DNA from: Phenylobacterium sp. Root700
Lineage (GTDB): Bacteria > Pseudomonadota > Alphaproteobacteria > Caulobacterales > Caulobacteraceae
Direction of reading: 5' to 3'
NCBI RefSeq assembly: GCF_001429025.1
Contig: NZ_LMHT01000028.1
Coordinates: forward strand, 1-63,976
DNA length: 63,976 nt
The notes under the pieces were generated by a model. That model made no database searches. It had not been told where the DNA came from and saw only the letters and a program-made list of their open reading frames with translations. This document shows, one piece after another, positions 1 to 8,604 of the stretch (positions are counted from its first letter, which is position 1; each line of letters opens with the position of its first letter). The position numbers and the translations under genes were made by a program.

Positions 1-254
1 TCAGGATCACTCCCAAGGCTCACTCAAGCGGCTCGATCGCCACCCCCAGTCACAAACCTTTCCAAAACAAAATCAACGACTTGTCCGCCGCCAACCCCGT
101 CTCCGTCCGGCCCGTTTCCGAGCGAGGGCGGCTTCTACCCAGAGGTTTTTGAGTCCGCAAGCCCCGATGACGAGATCACGACAAAAGAGGCTCCTGGCTT
201 GTGGAAAAGCCAGCATCATCCTTTAAGGGACAGGCTTAGGAGGCTCTCTAGAGA
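1..254. other. Intergenic segment at the left window edge
   Basis: I see no convincing gene here on either strand. The right end carries an AGGAGG-like sequence ahead of the Rrf2 start, so the segment probably holds the promoter and leader of that regulator. No tRNA, terminator hairpin or repeat stood out. Confidence 0.5.
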
Positions 255-686
255 ATGCTGTCGCAAAAGGCTCGCTACGCGCTACGCGCCCTTGTCGAAC
301 TCGCCAGGGCCGACGGAGCCCAGGTTACGTCTGGTGAACTGGCCAGTCGCGCCGATGCGCCGCGCAAATTCCTCGAGGCGATTCTGCTGGAGCTCGCCCG
401 TAATAAGGTGGTGGTCAGTCGGCGCGGGAAGTTCGGCGGCTACACCCTGGCTCGCGAGGCCGCTCAGATCAGCTTCGCCGAGGTGATCCGCATTATAGAT
501 GGACCGCTCGCCCTGGCCCCCTGCGTCAGCCGCCTCTCCTTCCGGAAATGCGACGACTGCCCCGACCTGGCGACATGTTCCTTGCGCGAGGCTCTATTAA
601 GAGCCCGCGATGCGACCTCGGAGGTGCTGGAAGGCTACAGCCTCGCCGAAGCCGCCACGGGTCAAGGGGCCGAGGTCTTCTCCTAA
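255..686 (+). CDS. Rrf2 family transcriptional regulator
   Basis: A 143-residue protein of normal Rrf2 length. The N-terminal winged helix starts MLSQKARYALRAL and has the wing sequence RGKFGGYTLAR near residues 57-67. Four cysteines follow (Cys90, 99, 102, 108) in the CVSR...KCDDCPDLATC arrangement, which in this family can hold an iron-sulfur cluster that senses iron, redox state or nitric oxide. The cluster itself is inferred. It faces the CBS gene tail to tail with a 4-base overlap of the coding ends, so the two are not an operon. The target genes are not evident; the family often represses its own promoter. Confidence 0.9.
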   Translation: MLSQKARYALRALVELARADGAQVTSGELASRADAPRKFLEAILLELARNKVVVSRRGKFGGYTLAREAAQISFAEVIRIIDGPLALAPCVSRLSFRKCDDCPDLATCSLREALLRARDATSEVLEGYSLAEAATGQGAEVFS

Positions 687-1111
687 CCGGCGGCGATATA
701 GGCCTTCAGGCCGTCGGCCTCGGTCTCGACCTCGTCGATCTTCCACTTCACCAGGTCGCCGATCGACACGATCCCGACCAGCCGCTCGTTCTGGCAGACC
801 GGAAGATGGCGGATCCGCCGGTCGGTCATCCGGCTGAGCAGGGAATCGATCGTTTCGCTCGGCTCTGCGAAGATCACGTCATGGGTCATGCAGGAGGAGA
901 TCGGCTTGGTCAGGGCCGCCGCGCCCTCTTCGGCGAAGGCGCGCACCATATCCCGCTCCGAAACGATCCCCACCACGCGGTCGCCGTCCATCACGACCAT
1001 CGCGCCGACCTTGCGGGAATAGAGCAGAGCGCAGATCGCGCCCACCGTCTCCGCGGGCGAGGCCGTAAACACCAGGTCGCCCTTGGTCTTAAGGATCTGA
1101 GACACCAACAT
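683..1111 (-). CDS. CBS domain protein (tandem CBS pair)
   Basis: A 142-residue stand-alone CBS pair: first motif about residues 8-60 (GAMVVMDGDRVVGIVSERD), second about 75-130 (RRIRHLPVCQNERLVGIVSIGDL). Such pairs bind adenine nucleotides or derivatives and act as cytosolic energy or ligand sensors; the partner protein is unknown. The start is supported by an AGGGAGAA ribosome-binding site just upstream. Small two-CBS proteins with this SERD motif are very common in alphaproteobacteria. No operon partner is visible. Confidence 0.9.
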   Translation of the reverse strand: MLVSQILKTKGDLVFTASPAETVGAICALLYSRKVGAMVVMDGDRVVGIVSERDMVRAFAEEGAAALTKPISSCMTHDVIFAEPSETIDSLLSRMTDRRIRHLPVCQNERLVGIVSIGDLVKWKIDEVETEADGLKAYIAAG

Positions 1112-1186
1112 AAGCGCGTTCTCCCTAATTCCGAGGGATACAGCGTCGCTCAGGACGCCTTGAAAATCAACGCTCTCACAAAGGTG

Positions 1187-1840
1187 TCAGGCGCTCTGCG
1201 GACGGGCGACCCAACCGAACAGATCGATGAGCACCAACCCCGCCAGATAGCCGAAGATGTGCGCCTCCCAGGCGACCCCGGCGTTGCCGAGGCCAGGCGC
1301 GAACCCGACCAGAGCCAGCAGCAGGTTCACCACGATCCACCCGACGGTCATGCTGATCACTGGGGGGCTCAGATACTTGCCCGGCTCCCCCTGCCCCGCC
1401 ATCAGCCGCGCCGCGGCGCCGACCAGGCCGGCCACCGCGCCGGACGCGCCGACCATCAAGGCGGTTCCGCCCGGGTTGGACAGGCCATAACCCAGGCTCG
1501 CGAGCCCGCCACACAATAGATAGAAGACCAGGAAGACCAGCGCCCCTTTCAGGCTCGCGCCGAAATAGCGGGCCACCGGGGTTCCGAAGGCCAAGGCCGC
1601 GCCAGCGTTCATCAGCGCGTGCGCCCAGCTGCCGTGCAGGAAGATCGCCGTGAACAGCGTCGGCCAACGTCCTGCATCGAGGGCCGCCGAGGAGAAGGCG
1701 TAATTCCGCAGGAGCCAGTCCTGGGGCAGGAACGTCTGGAAGAAGTAGCCGACAACAATGACCAGGGTCGCCATGACCGCTGGCCACGGCGCGTTGAAGA
1801 TAGGCTGGCGCTCTTCGTTCAAAACCGGCTCTCCACGCAC
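1187..1840 (-). CDS. Rhomboid family intramembrane serine protease
   Basis: An integral membrane protein with about six hydrophobic segments. The GASGAV motif supplies the nucleophile Ser133 and the later HIFGYLAG supplies His194, the rhomboid Ser-His dyad (numbering from the chosen start); the HGSWAHALMN segment is also typical. It should cleave transmembrane segments of other membrane proteins; substrates are unknown. The open frame extends to a TTG at 1921, but I prefer the GTG at 1840, where VRGEPVLNEERQP begins like family relatives. That choice leaves about 150 bases to the divergent hfaA gene. No good Shine-Dalgarno sequence distinguishes the two, so the start is uncertain. Confidence 0.85.
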   Translation of the reverse strand: MRGEPVLNEERQPIFNAPWPAVMATLVIVVGYFFQTFLPQDWLLRNYAFSSAALDAGRWPTLFTAIFLHGSWAHALMNAGAALAFGTPVARYFGASLKGALVFLVFYLLCGGLASLGYGLSNPGGTALMVGASGAVAGLVGAAARLMAGQGEPGKYLSPPVISMTVGWIVVNLLLALVGFAPGLGNAGVAWEAHIFGYLAGLVLIDLFGWVARPQSA

Positions 1841-1880
1841 GCTCAATAAAAAGACCAATGTTCGCCTTCTCACGCCGGCC

Positions 1881-1890
1881 TTAACCAAAT
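1881..1890. promoter_or_regulatory. Possible CtrA half-site upstream of hfaA
   Basis: TTAACCAAAT resembles the CtrA half-site TTAACCAT. It sits about 105 bases before the hfaA start, in the divergent gap to the rhomboid gene. The second half-site is absent, so this is weak on its own. It is noted because hfa transcription is developmentally timed in Caulobacter. Confidence 0.25.
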
Positions 1891-1991
1891 CGCGAGGGTC
1901 TTGTCCCTTAGATACGCACAAGTTCGGCGTCGTCGCGCCTCTGGCGTGCGGTCTGACTTAGTCATTTTCGGGGTGGGGTCCACAACAGGTC

Positions 1992-2429
1992 ATGGCCGCA
2001 GCTATCTTCGCAACATCGCGAGCGCTGGCATGCGCCTGCATGGCGAGCGCCCTGTTGGCCGCCGCTCCGGCGCACGCCCAGAGCATGTCGACCAATTCCG
2101 CGGACTTCAACGCCGGCTACGGCCGCCGCGCGGGTTCTGAGAACCATCCGGTCAATGTCGCCACCCGCGACGCCAACGGCAACCGGGTCATCATCGACGG
2201 CGTCATCCAGAGCGGCGAGGACCAGTCGGGCTTCTCCTTCGCCTCCGGCGCGGCCGACGCCTATGCCGGGGTCGGCTCGTTGGGCGGCGGCTCCACGGCC
2301 ATCGGGAACAACCTCGTAGTGGTCACCCAGGGCAGCCACAACACGGTCATCGTCAACTCGACCCAGATCAACAATGGCAAGGTCTCGGCGGGTACGACCC
2401 TCAACGGAGGGGTCGCTCCCAATGATTAA
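1992..2429 (+). CDS. hfaA: Holdfast attachment protein HfaA
   Basis: A 145-residue secreted protein with an Ala-rich signal peptide ending near AHAQ (residue 30). The mature part is rich in Asn, Gly and Ser, with curli-like sequences such as VVVTQGSHNTVIVNSTQINNG. HfaA, HfaB and HfaD anchor the adhesive holdfast polysaccharide to the stalk-tip outer membrane in Caulobacter; HfaA forms stable surface multimers. The gene leads a compact operon and overlaps hfaB by 8 bases. Identification rests on the amyloid-like composition plus the unmistakable hfaB and hfaD neighbours. Confidence 0.9.
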   Translation: MAAAIFATSRALACACMASALLAAAPAHAQSMSTNSADFNAGYGRRAGSENHPVNVATRDANGNRVIIDGVIQSGEDQSGFSFASGAADAYAGVGSLGGGSTAIGNNLVVVTQGSHNTVIVNSTQINNGKVSAGTTLNGGVAPND

Positions 2430-3426
2430 GCAGAGCATCACCCGCGCCAGCGCGATGTTGAGCGTCGCGGCCCTGGCGCTGTCGGCCTGCGCCACACCGG
2501 TGGCCGGCCCCAGCGGGAACTACGCCCGCAGCATCGGCACGGCGCCGGTGACCGTGAACCCGACACCCTATTCCGACGCCCTGGTCTGCATGGCCGGCTA
2601 TGCGCGCAGCACCCGGCTGGTCGCGCCCCGCATCGCGGTCGGCCGCATCGCCGACTATACCGGCAAGTCGGAGTCCGACGGCTCTGGCCGCAAGATCACC
2701 CAAGGCGCCTCGCTGATGGCCATGTCGGCCTTCGCCAAGGCGGGCATGCCGCTGGTCGAACGCTTCGACACCTCGGTCTCCGAGCTGGAGCTGAAGTACG
2801 CCAACAACAAGCTGATCTCCGATGCGCCCAACCCCGCGCCGGACCAGGCCGCCGAATACCGCCGCATCCTGGCGGGCCAGGTGCCGGGCTCGGACTTCTA
2901 TGTGGCCGGCGGCGTCACCGAGCTGAACTACAACATCCGCTCGTCCGGCTTCGACGCCGCGGGCGGCGATCCCGACCCCACCGCGGCCAAGGGCTCGTTC
3001 CGCGGCCGCCTGTTCGTCATGAACATCGGCATGGACCTGCGCCTCATCAATACGCGCACGCTCGAGGTGGTGGACGTCATCTCCTACCAGAAGCAGGTGA
3101 TCGGCCGCGAAGTCGGCGTCGGCTTCTTCGACTTCCTGAACGGCAACGTCTTCGACATCTCGGCCGGCGCCGGGGCTCTGGAGCCGATGCAGCTCGCCGT
3201 GCGCAGCCTCGTTGAACGCGCCGTGGTCGAGATGACCGCCAACCTCTACGGCATGCCCGGGCCCCAGGGCTGCCTGACCTCCGACCCGCTGGGCGGCGGA
3301 ACTGTCGGCCTCACCGGCGGATACGTGCCGGCCTACAACAACCTGGGTACGAACAATGGCCAGACGCGCGAAGATCCTTCTCGTTGGAACGCTCGCCGCG
3401 ATTCTGCCGTGCGGGGCCGCTACTAG
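2422..3426 (+). CDS. hfaB: Holdfast anchoring protein HfaB (CsgG-like)
   Basis: A 334-residue lipoprotein: the signal peptide ends in LSAC with Cys23 as lipidation site. The body resembles CsgG, the curli secretion pore (for example PRIAVGRIADYTGK and the later TRTLEVVDVISYQKQVIGREVG). In Caulobacter HfaB is needed for secretion and stability of HfaA and HfaD in the outer membrane. I start it at the ATG inside the hfaA end (MIKQSITRAS) because this exposes the lipoprotein signal; an upstream in-frame extension would bury it. It overlaps hfaA by 8 and hfaD by 71 bases, implying coupled translation. Confidence 0.93.
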   Translation: MIKQSITRASAMLSVAALALSACATPVAGPSGNYARSIGTAPVTVNPTPYSDALVCMAGYARSTRLVAPRIAVGRIADYTGKSESDGSGRKITQGASLMAMSAFAKAGMPLVERFDTSVSELELKYANNKLISDAPNPAPDQAAEYRRILAGQVPGSDFYVAGGVTELNYNIRSSGFDAAGGDPDPTAAKGSFRGRLFVMNIGMDLRLINTRTLEVVDVISYQKQVIGREVGVGFFDFLNGNVFDISAGAGALEPMQLAVRSLVERAVVEMTANLYGMPGPQGCLTSDPLGGGTVGLTGGYVPAYNNLGTNNGQTREDPSRWNARRDSAVRGRY

Positions 3427-4597
3427 CCAGACCGCGCCCAGCTCGGTTCTGAACAACCAGATCCAGCTCGGCGACGTCTTCAGCCAGCAGACCCTCAACG
3501 TCGTCGAGGTCACCGACCAGACCGTGGGCGCCACGACTGCGACCGGTAACGGTTTCACGGCCGGCGCCGACCGCTACGACGCCGACGTGCGCTCCTATCA
3601 AGAAGTGAACGGCGCGGTCAGCGCCGACACCCGCGTCAATGTCACCGGCCATTCGGGCGACGTCGTCAGCCTGTCCACCACGGCCACCGGCAACTCCGGC
3701 TTCGCCAACGGCTATGGCGCGACCATGACCGGCGTCTACACCCAGGCCACCACCGCAGGCGCCTCCGTCACCGGCCACAGCCATGTCGAGGCGCCCGACG
3801 GCTCGGCCGGCGAGATCTCCAGCCAGACCCAGGCCGCCGGCAACGCCCAGACCGTCGGGCTCGACTACGCTTCGACCGGCGCACGGATCGGCCAGAACAA
3901 CGCCGCGACCGTCACCACCGATGGCGGCGGGATCTATGGATATGTGTCGGGGACAGCCAGCTTCGGGGCCACGACGGCGGCGAACGACGTCACGCTGTCT
4001 GGCGCCAACGGCTCGGCGGCGCGGGTGATCGTCGACCAGAACAATGTCGCGGGCTTGACCCAGGCGGCGCAGTTCACCGCCTTCGGCAACGTCCAGAACG
4101 CCCTGACCACCGCCACGGCCGCGGGCAACAACATCAACGCCAGCAACCAGGGCCATCTGCTGGACGTCGACGCGCGGCAGAGCAACACCGCCTATGTTCG
4201 CGCCCAGGCTGACTCCAACGCCTATCAGTATGGATCGGGCTCGGCGGTCGCCTCGGGCGTCGGCAACTCCATCGTCGCCGGCGACATCGGCGGCGAACTG
4301 CTGATCGACACCACCCAGTATAACGACCAGGGCGGCATCGAGGCCGTGGCGAGCTTCACCGGCGCGGAAGGCTATGACGCCTCGGCCAACGCCAGCGCCG
4401 TCGGCAACTCGGTGATGGGCTACGCCTGCTCCGACTGCGAGGGCCGGATGAGCGCCAACAACAGCCAAATCAGCAATGCCGATGTCGGCGCCCAGAGCCT
4501 CGTCACCGTCACCGGATCGGGCCGTTCGGCGCATGGCGTATCCAACGCGATGGGCAACTCGGCCACCTATTACGTCAGCCGTCCTTCGGGCCAATAA
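3356..4597 (+). CDS. hfaD: Holdfast attachment protein HfaD
   Basis: A 413-residue exported protein with a signal peptide (MARRAKILLVGTLAAILPC). The mature chain is low in charge and built of repeated Gly/Ala/Asn/Ser/Thr segments with alternating small and polar residues (ATGNGFTAG, ATGNSGFANGYG, ASAVGNSVMG), as expected for a beta-rich surface adhesin. With HfaA it attaches the holdfast to the cell pole through HfaB. It starts 71 bases inside hfaB, an unusually long overlap. Two cysteines (YACSDCEG near residue 362) are the only Cys of the mature part and could form a disulfide. Confidence 0.92.
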   Translation: MARRAKILLVGTLAAILPCGAATSQTAPSSVLNNQIQLGDVFSQQTLNVVEVTDQTVGATTATGNGFTAGADRYDADVRSYQEVNGAVSADTRVNVTGHSGDVVSLSTTATGNSGFANGYGATMTGVYTQATTAGASVTGHSHVEAPDGSAGEISSQTQAAGNAQTVGLDYASTGARIGQNNAATVTTDGGGIYGYVSGTASFGATTAANDVTLSGANGSAARVIVDQNNVAGLTQAAQFTAFGNVQNALTTATAAGNNINASNQGHLLDVDARQSNTAYVRAQADSNAYQYGSGSAVASGVGNSIVAGDIGGELLIDTTQYNDQGGIEAVASFTGAEGYDASANASAVGNSVMGYACSDCEGRMSANNSQISNADVGAQSLVTVTGSGRSAHGVSNAMGNSATYYVSRPSGQ

Positions 4598-4691
4598 AGG
4601 CCCCAATCCCCGCCCCTATCGCGCCTTGCGAAGGCCACGCTGGCCAGCGCATGGTGCCGGGCCTAATCGCTCGCGGAAACTATAACGCTCA

Positions 4692-7568
4692 ATGATACGT
4701 CTGTTCGGCGCGGCCTCCGCGCTCGCCATCGCCCTGGCCCTGCCCACGGGCGCATCGAGCTTCCCCTTGCCAAAATTCGGGTTTGGGAAGGAAGCTCCCG
4801 CGGCGGCGACGGTCCAGCCGAAACCCGGCGAATGGGCCCAGGCGAGATCCGACGTGGCTCCCGATCCTAACATCCGCTTCGGCGCCCTGCCCAACGGGAT
4901 GCGCTATGCGATCCGCAAGCAGCAGGTCCCGCCCGGCCAGGCCGCCGTCCGCCTGCGCTTCGACGCCGGCTCGCTGATGGAGACCGACGCCCAGCAGGGC
5001 TTGGCCCACTTCCTCGAGCACATGGCCTTCAACGGCTCCAAGGCGGTGCCCGAGGGCGAGATGATCAAGATCCTGGAGCGCCTGGGTCTGGCCTTCGGCG
5101 CCGACACCAACGCCTCGACCAATTTCGACGAGACCATCTACAAGCTCGACCTGCCGCGCACCAATGACGAGACGGTCGACGCCGCGCTGATGCTGATGCG
5201 CGAAACGGCCGGAAACCTCACCCTCGACCAGGGCGCGATCGACCGCGAACGCGGCGTCGTGCTGTCGGAGGAACGCGCCCGCGATACGCCGCCCTATCGC
5301 ATCTATCAAAAGCGGCTGGAGTTCTTCCTCAAGGGCCAACGCCCGCCGACCCGCTATCCCATCGGCAAGGTCGAGGTGCTGCAGACCGCGCCGGCCAAGG
5401 AGCTCGCCGACTACTACACTCACTATTACCGGCCCGCGCGCGCGGTGCTGGCCGTGGTCGGCGACTTCGACCTCGACGCCATGGAAGCCAAGATCAAGGC
5501 CAAGTTCGGCGACTGGACGCCGGTCGGCCCGGCCGGCGCTGAGCCCGACCTCGGCCCGGTCCAACCGCGCAAGACCGAAGCCAAGCTGGTCATCGAGCCT
5601 GGCGCGCCGCTGTCCATGCAGTTCGCCTGGCTGCGCAAACCCGACACCTCCCCCGACACCCTGGCCAAGCGCAAGCGCGAGCTGATCGAGCAACTCGGCT
5701 TCTCGGTCATGAACCGCCGCCTGCAGGGCCTGGCTCGCGGCGCCCAGCCGCCGTTCCTCGGCGCGGGGGTCTTTGAGAGCAACGAGTACGACGCGGCCGA
5801 GATGACCATGGTCATCGTCAACGCCGAGCCCGCTCGCTGGCGCGAGGCGCTGAACGCCGCCGAGCAGGAACAACGCCGCGCCGTTCAATACGGCGTACGT
5901 CAGGACGAACTCGACCGCGAGATCGCCGAATACCGGGCGAGCCTGAAGGCCGACGCCGCCGGCGCCGCCACCCGCACGCCCGGCCAGCTGGCCGGGGAGA
6001 TCATCGGCTCGCTCGGCGAACACGAGGTGGTCACCAATCCCGGCCAGGACCTCTCCCTCTTCGAGGAGACGGTGAAGGACCTGAAGGCCGAACAGGTCTC
6101 AGCCGCGCTGACGGCCTCCTTCAAGGGCGACGGCCCGTTGCTGTTCATGGCCTCACCGAAGGCCATCGACGGCGGCGAGACCACGTTGCTGTCGGCGCTG
6201 GAAGCCTCACGGAAGGTCGCGGTCGCTGAGCCCAAGGCCTCAGTCGAGGTCGCCTGGCCCTATGAGACCTTCGGCGCGCCCGGCAAGGTCGTGGAGACCA
6301 AGGACGCCGTCGATCTCGACACCACCTTCATCCGCTTCGAGAACGGCGTGCGCCTCACGGTCAAGCCGACCCGCTTCAAGGACGACGAGGTCCTGGTCCG
6401 GGTGAATGTCGGCGGCGGCAGGCTGGACCTGCCGAAAACCGAGCAGAGCCTGAGCTGGGCGTCGGGCGCCTACATCGAAGGCGGGCTGAAGCAGATCAAC
6501 GCCGAGGACATGGAACGCGTCCTGGCCAGCAAGGTCTATGGCGCGCAGTTCTCGATCACCGACGAAGCCTTCGTGTTCTCCGGCTCCACCCGGCCCGACG
6601 ACCTGGACGTCCAGATGCAGGTCCTGACGGCCTATGTCGCCGAGCCCGGCTGGCGCGCGGAAGCCTTCAAGCGCCTGCAAGGCGCGGGCAAGACCATCCA
6701 CGACCAGTACGAATCCACCGATTCCGGCGTGGTTTCCCGCGACCTGGCCTCTCTCCTCCACCCCAACGATCAGCGCTGGGTCTTCCCGACCCGCGAGCAG
6801 ATCGCCGACGCCAAGCTGGACGACTTCAAGGCGGTCGTCGAACCGGCCCTGACCGCCGGCCCCATCGAAGTCGTCGTGGTCGGAGACATCACCGTCGAGA
6901 AGGCGACTGAGGCCGTGGCCCGCACCTTCGGCGCCCTGGCCCCTCGCCCCGAGAAGACCGCCGTCACCGGCCAGCGCGACATCAGCTTCCCGGCCGGCGT
7001 CGATAAGCCTGTGGTCCTGACCCACAAGGGCCGAGCCGACCAGTCGATCGGCTACATCGCCTGGCGCACCAACGACTTCTTCGCCAACCCGCAACGGGCC
7101 CGCGACACCGCGGTCATGGGCGAGGTGCTGGAGCTGCGCCTGATCGAAGAACTGCGCGAGAGCCAGGGCGCGACCTATTCGCCCAACGTCGCCTACAGCC
7201 ACAGCTTCGTCTGGCCAGGCTGGGGCTATGTTTCGGCCAGCGTCGAGATCCCGCCCGCCAAGCTGCCTGCCTTCTTCGACGACGTGAAGAAGATCGCCGC
7301 CGACCTGCGGACCAAGGAGATCAGCCCCGACGAACTGGCCCGGGCCAAGAAGCCGCGCGTCGACCAGATCGAAAAGGCTCGTGAAACCAACGGCTACTGG
7401 CTGTCGGAGCTCGCCGGCGCCCAGAACGATCCGCGCCGCCTCGAGGCGACCCGCGCCATCATCTCGGGCACCGAACGCGTCACCGCCGCCGACGTGCAGC
7501 GCGCCGCCCAGGCGGCGCTGAAGGACGACGCCATGTGGAAGCTGGAGGTTCGTCCCGCCGGAAAATAG
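4692..7568 (+). CDS. M16 family zinc peptidase (insulinase/PqqL-like)
   Basis: A 958-residue exported peptidase with signal sequence (MIRLFGAASALAIALALPTGA). The inverted zinc motif HFLEH (His106, Glu109, His110) lies in the first M16 unit, followed by ERGVVLSEERARD, which should hold the third zinc ligand. A second, catalytically degenerate M16 unit follows, giving the usual clam-shell of about 950 residues. It probably degrades peptides in the periplasm. It is about 95 bases downstream of hfaD on the same strand, with no clear terminator between, but no functional link is known. Confidence 0.92.
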   Translation: MIRLFGAASALAIALALPTGASSFPLPKFGFGKEAPAAATVQPKPGEWAQARSDVAPDPNIRFGALPNGMRYAIRKQQVPPGQAAVRLRFDAGSLMETDAQQGLAHFLEHMAFNGSKAVPEGEMIKILERLGLAFGADTNASTNFDETIYKLDLPRTNDETVDAALMLMRETAGNLTLDQGAIDRERGVVLSEERARDTPPYRIYQKRLEFFLKGQRPPTRYPIGKVEVLQTAPAKELADYYTHYYRPARAVLAVVGDFDLDAMEAKIKAKFGDWTPVGPAGAEPDLGPVQPRKTEAKLVIEPGAPLSMQFAWLRKPDTSPDTLAKRKRELIEQLGFSVMNRRLQGLARGAQPPFLGAGVFESNEYDAAEMTMVIVNAEPARWREALNAAEQEQRRAVQYGVRQDELDREIAEYRASLKADAAGAATRTPGQLAGEIIGSLGEHEVVTNPGQDLSLFEETVKDLKAEQVSAALTASFKGDGPLLFMASPKAIDGGETTLLSALEASRKVAVAEPKASVEVAWPYETFGAPGKVVETKDAVDLDTTFIRFENGVRLTVKPTRFKDDEVLVRVNVGGGRLDLPKTEQSLSWASGAYIEGGLKQINAEDMERVLASKVYGAQFSITDEAFVFSGSTRPDDLDVQMQVLTAYVAEPGWRAEAFKRLQGAGKTIHDQYESTDSGVVSRDLASLLHPNDQRWVFPTREQIADAKLDDFKAVVEPALTAGPIEVVVVGDITVEKATEAVARTFGALAPRPEKTAVTGQRDISFPAGVDKPVVLTHKGRADQSIGYIAWRTNDFFANPQRARDTAVMGEVLELRLIEELRESQGATYSPNVAYSHSFVWPGWGYVSASVEIPPAKLPAFFDDVKKIAADLRTKEISPDELARAKKPRVDQIEKARETNGYWLSELAGAQNDPRRLEATRAIISGTERVTAADVQRAAQAALKDDAMWKLEVRPAGK

Positions 7569-7860
7569 TGTCGCACGGGATGACGCGCGACAAACCGTCG
7601 TCTGGCCCGACTCCCGGGGCGATGGCTCTATCCGGCCCAGCGAACTCGCGGCTTGTCGCGGGACTGGAACGGCAGTTGGGGATGTTCGCCCGTCTCAGCG
7701 ACCCATCGCTATATCCTCCGTCGCGCAGGCTGCGCGCGGAGGCGAGGAGGTGAGCCGGCGCCCCGCGCCGCGTTCACCGCCTTCGAAATCCAGCACAATC
7801 TACGCTGGCGATTTCCCCGGTCCGGAACGATGCTTTCCGCACTGAAGGAGACGCCGCTCC
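7569..7860. other. Intergenic region with a bulged inverted repeat
   Basis: Nearly 300 bases without a convincing gene. At 7715-7742 the arms CCTCCG(T)CGCGCAG and CTGCGCGCGGAGG form a strong hairpin with one bulge but no T-run, so it is not a classic terminator for the M16 gene. It might act in the leader of the downstream VOC gene. A short in-frame continuation here lacks coding character. Confidence 0.4.
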
Positions 7861-8604
7861 ATGCTGCAGCTCGACCACCTGCCGTTCACCACGGGTGATC
7901 TCCGCGCCCTGACCGACGCGTTTCAAAGGCTGGGTTTCGTGGTCTCGCCGCGCGGCGCCTACACCTCGCCTGAAACGCCGGGCGCCAGCTGGAGCAACCA
8001 CAGCATCTTCCTGCGGAAGGGCTGGCTCGACCTGTTGCACAATCCCAAAGCCGCCGCCGACGCCGGCGCGTCCCCCGGCGGCTGCCTGTTTCTGACCGAT
8101 GATTTGGAGGCGGCCCTCGGCGCGCTCGAGGGTCTGCGGACCCGGCCGCCCTATCGCCTTGAACGGCGCTGGCGCGAGGATCTTGGCCTGCCGCCGGAAG
8201 CCTTCGCCCTGCTTGAGATCCGCGAACGCATCAGCCCGCTGGGGCTGGCGGTCATCGCCCATCACTACCCCTGCCACGACACCCTGACGGCCTGGTTCGA
8301 ACACACCAACTCCGCCGAAGAAATCGCGGGCCTGATCTTCGGCGCCGCCGCGCCGGGTCCGATGGCCGAGCGCGCAGCACGGATTCTCGACATTTCAGGT
8401 TTTCACTATTGGGAAGCCGCGCGCTTCACCGCCGCCTTCGGCGCCGGCCAGCCGCAGGTCGCCCTGCGCGTCCGGGTCCGTTCCCTGGTCGAGGCCAAGG
8501 CCACGTTCCACATCGCCGGGATCGCCTTCGTGGAGACCCGCGAAGGCCTCCACGTCACGCCGCCGGCTCCATTGGCCTGCGGCTTTCAGTTCTTCCAAGC
8601 CTAG
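7861..8604 (+). CDS. VOC superfamily (glyoxalase-like domain) protein
   Basis: A 247-residue cytosolic protein starting MLQLDHLPFTTGDL, the usual start of a glyoxalase/bleomycin-resistance-type domain with an early His (residue 6) as possible metal ligand. A second half from about residue 120 (GLAVIAHHYPCHDT..WFEHTNSAEEI) suggests a paired-module fold. The substrate cannot be read from sequence. A GGAG ribosome site sits about 10 bases before the ATG. It ends 4 bases inside the convergent Pro/Cys-rich gene. Confidence 0.75.
   Translation: MLQLDHLPFTTGDLRALTDAFQRLGFVVSPRGAYTSPETPGASWSNHSIFLRKGWLDLLHNPKAAADAGASPGGCLFLTDDLEAALGALEGLRTRPPYRLERRWREDLGLPPEAFALLEIRERISPLGLAVIAHHYPCHDTLTAWFEHTNSAEEIAGLIFGAAAPGPMAERAARILDISGFHYWEAARFTAAFGAGQPQVALRVRVRSLVEAKATFHIAGIAFVETREGLHVTPPAPLACGFQFFQA

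Noticed and set aside
548..1519. Long plus-strand open frame across the CBS and rhomboid genes
   Set aside because: It is antisense to two recognisable genes and its protein (many His, Arg, Gln, Gly) has the composition typical of a shadow in GC-rich DNA.
3311..4606. Long minus-strand open frame opposite hfaD
   Set aside because: Shadow of hfaD; low-complexity Gly/Arg/Asp/Val sequence with no motif.
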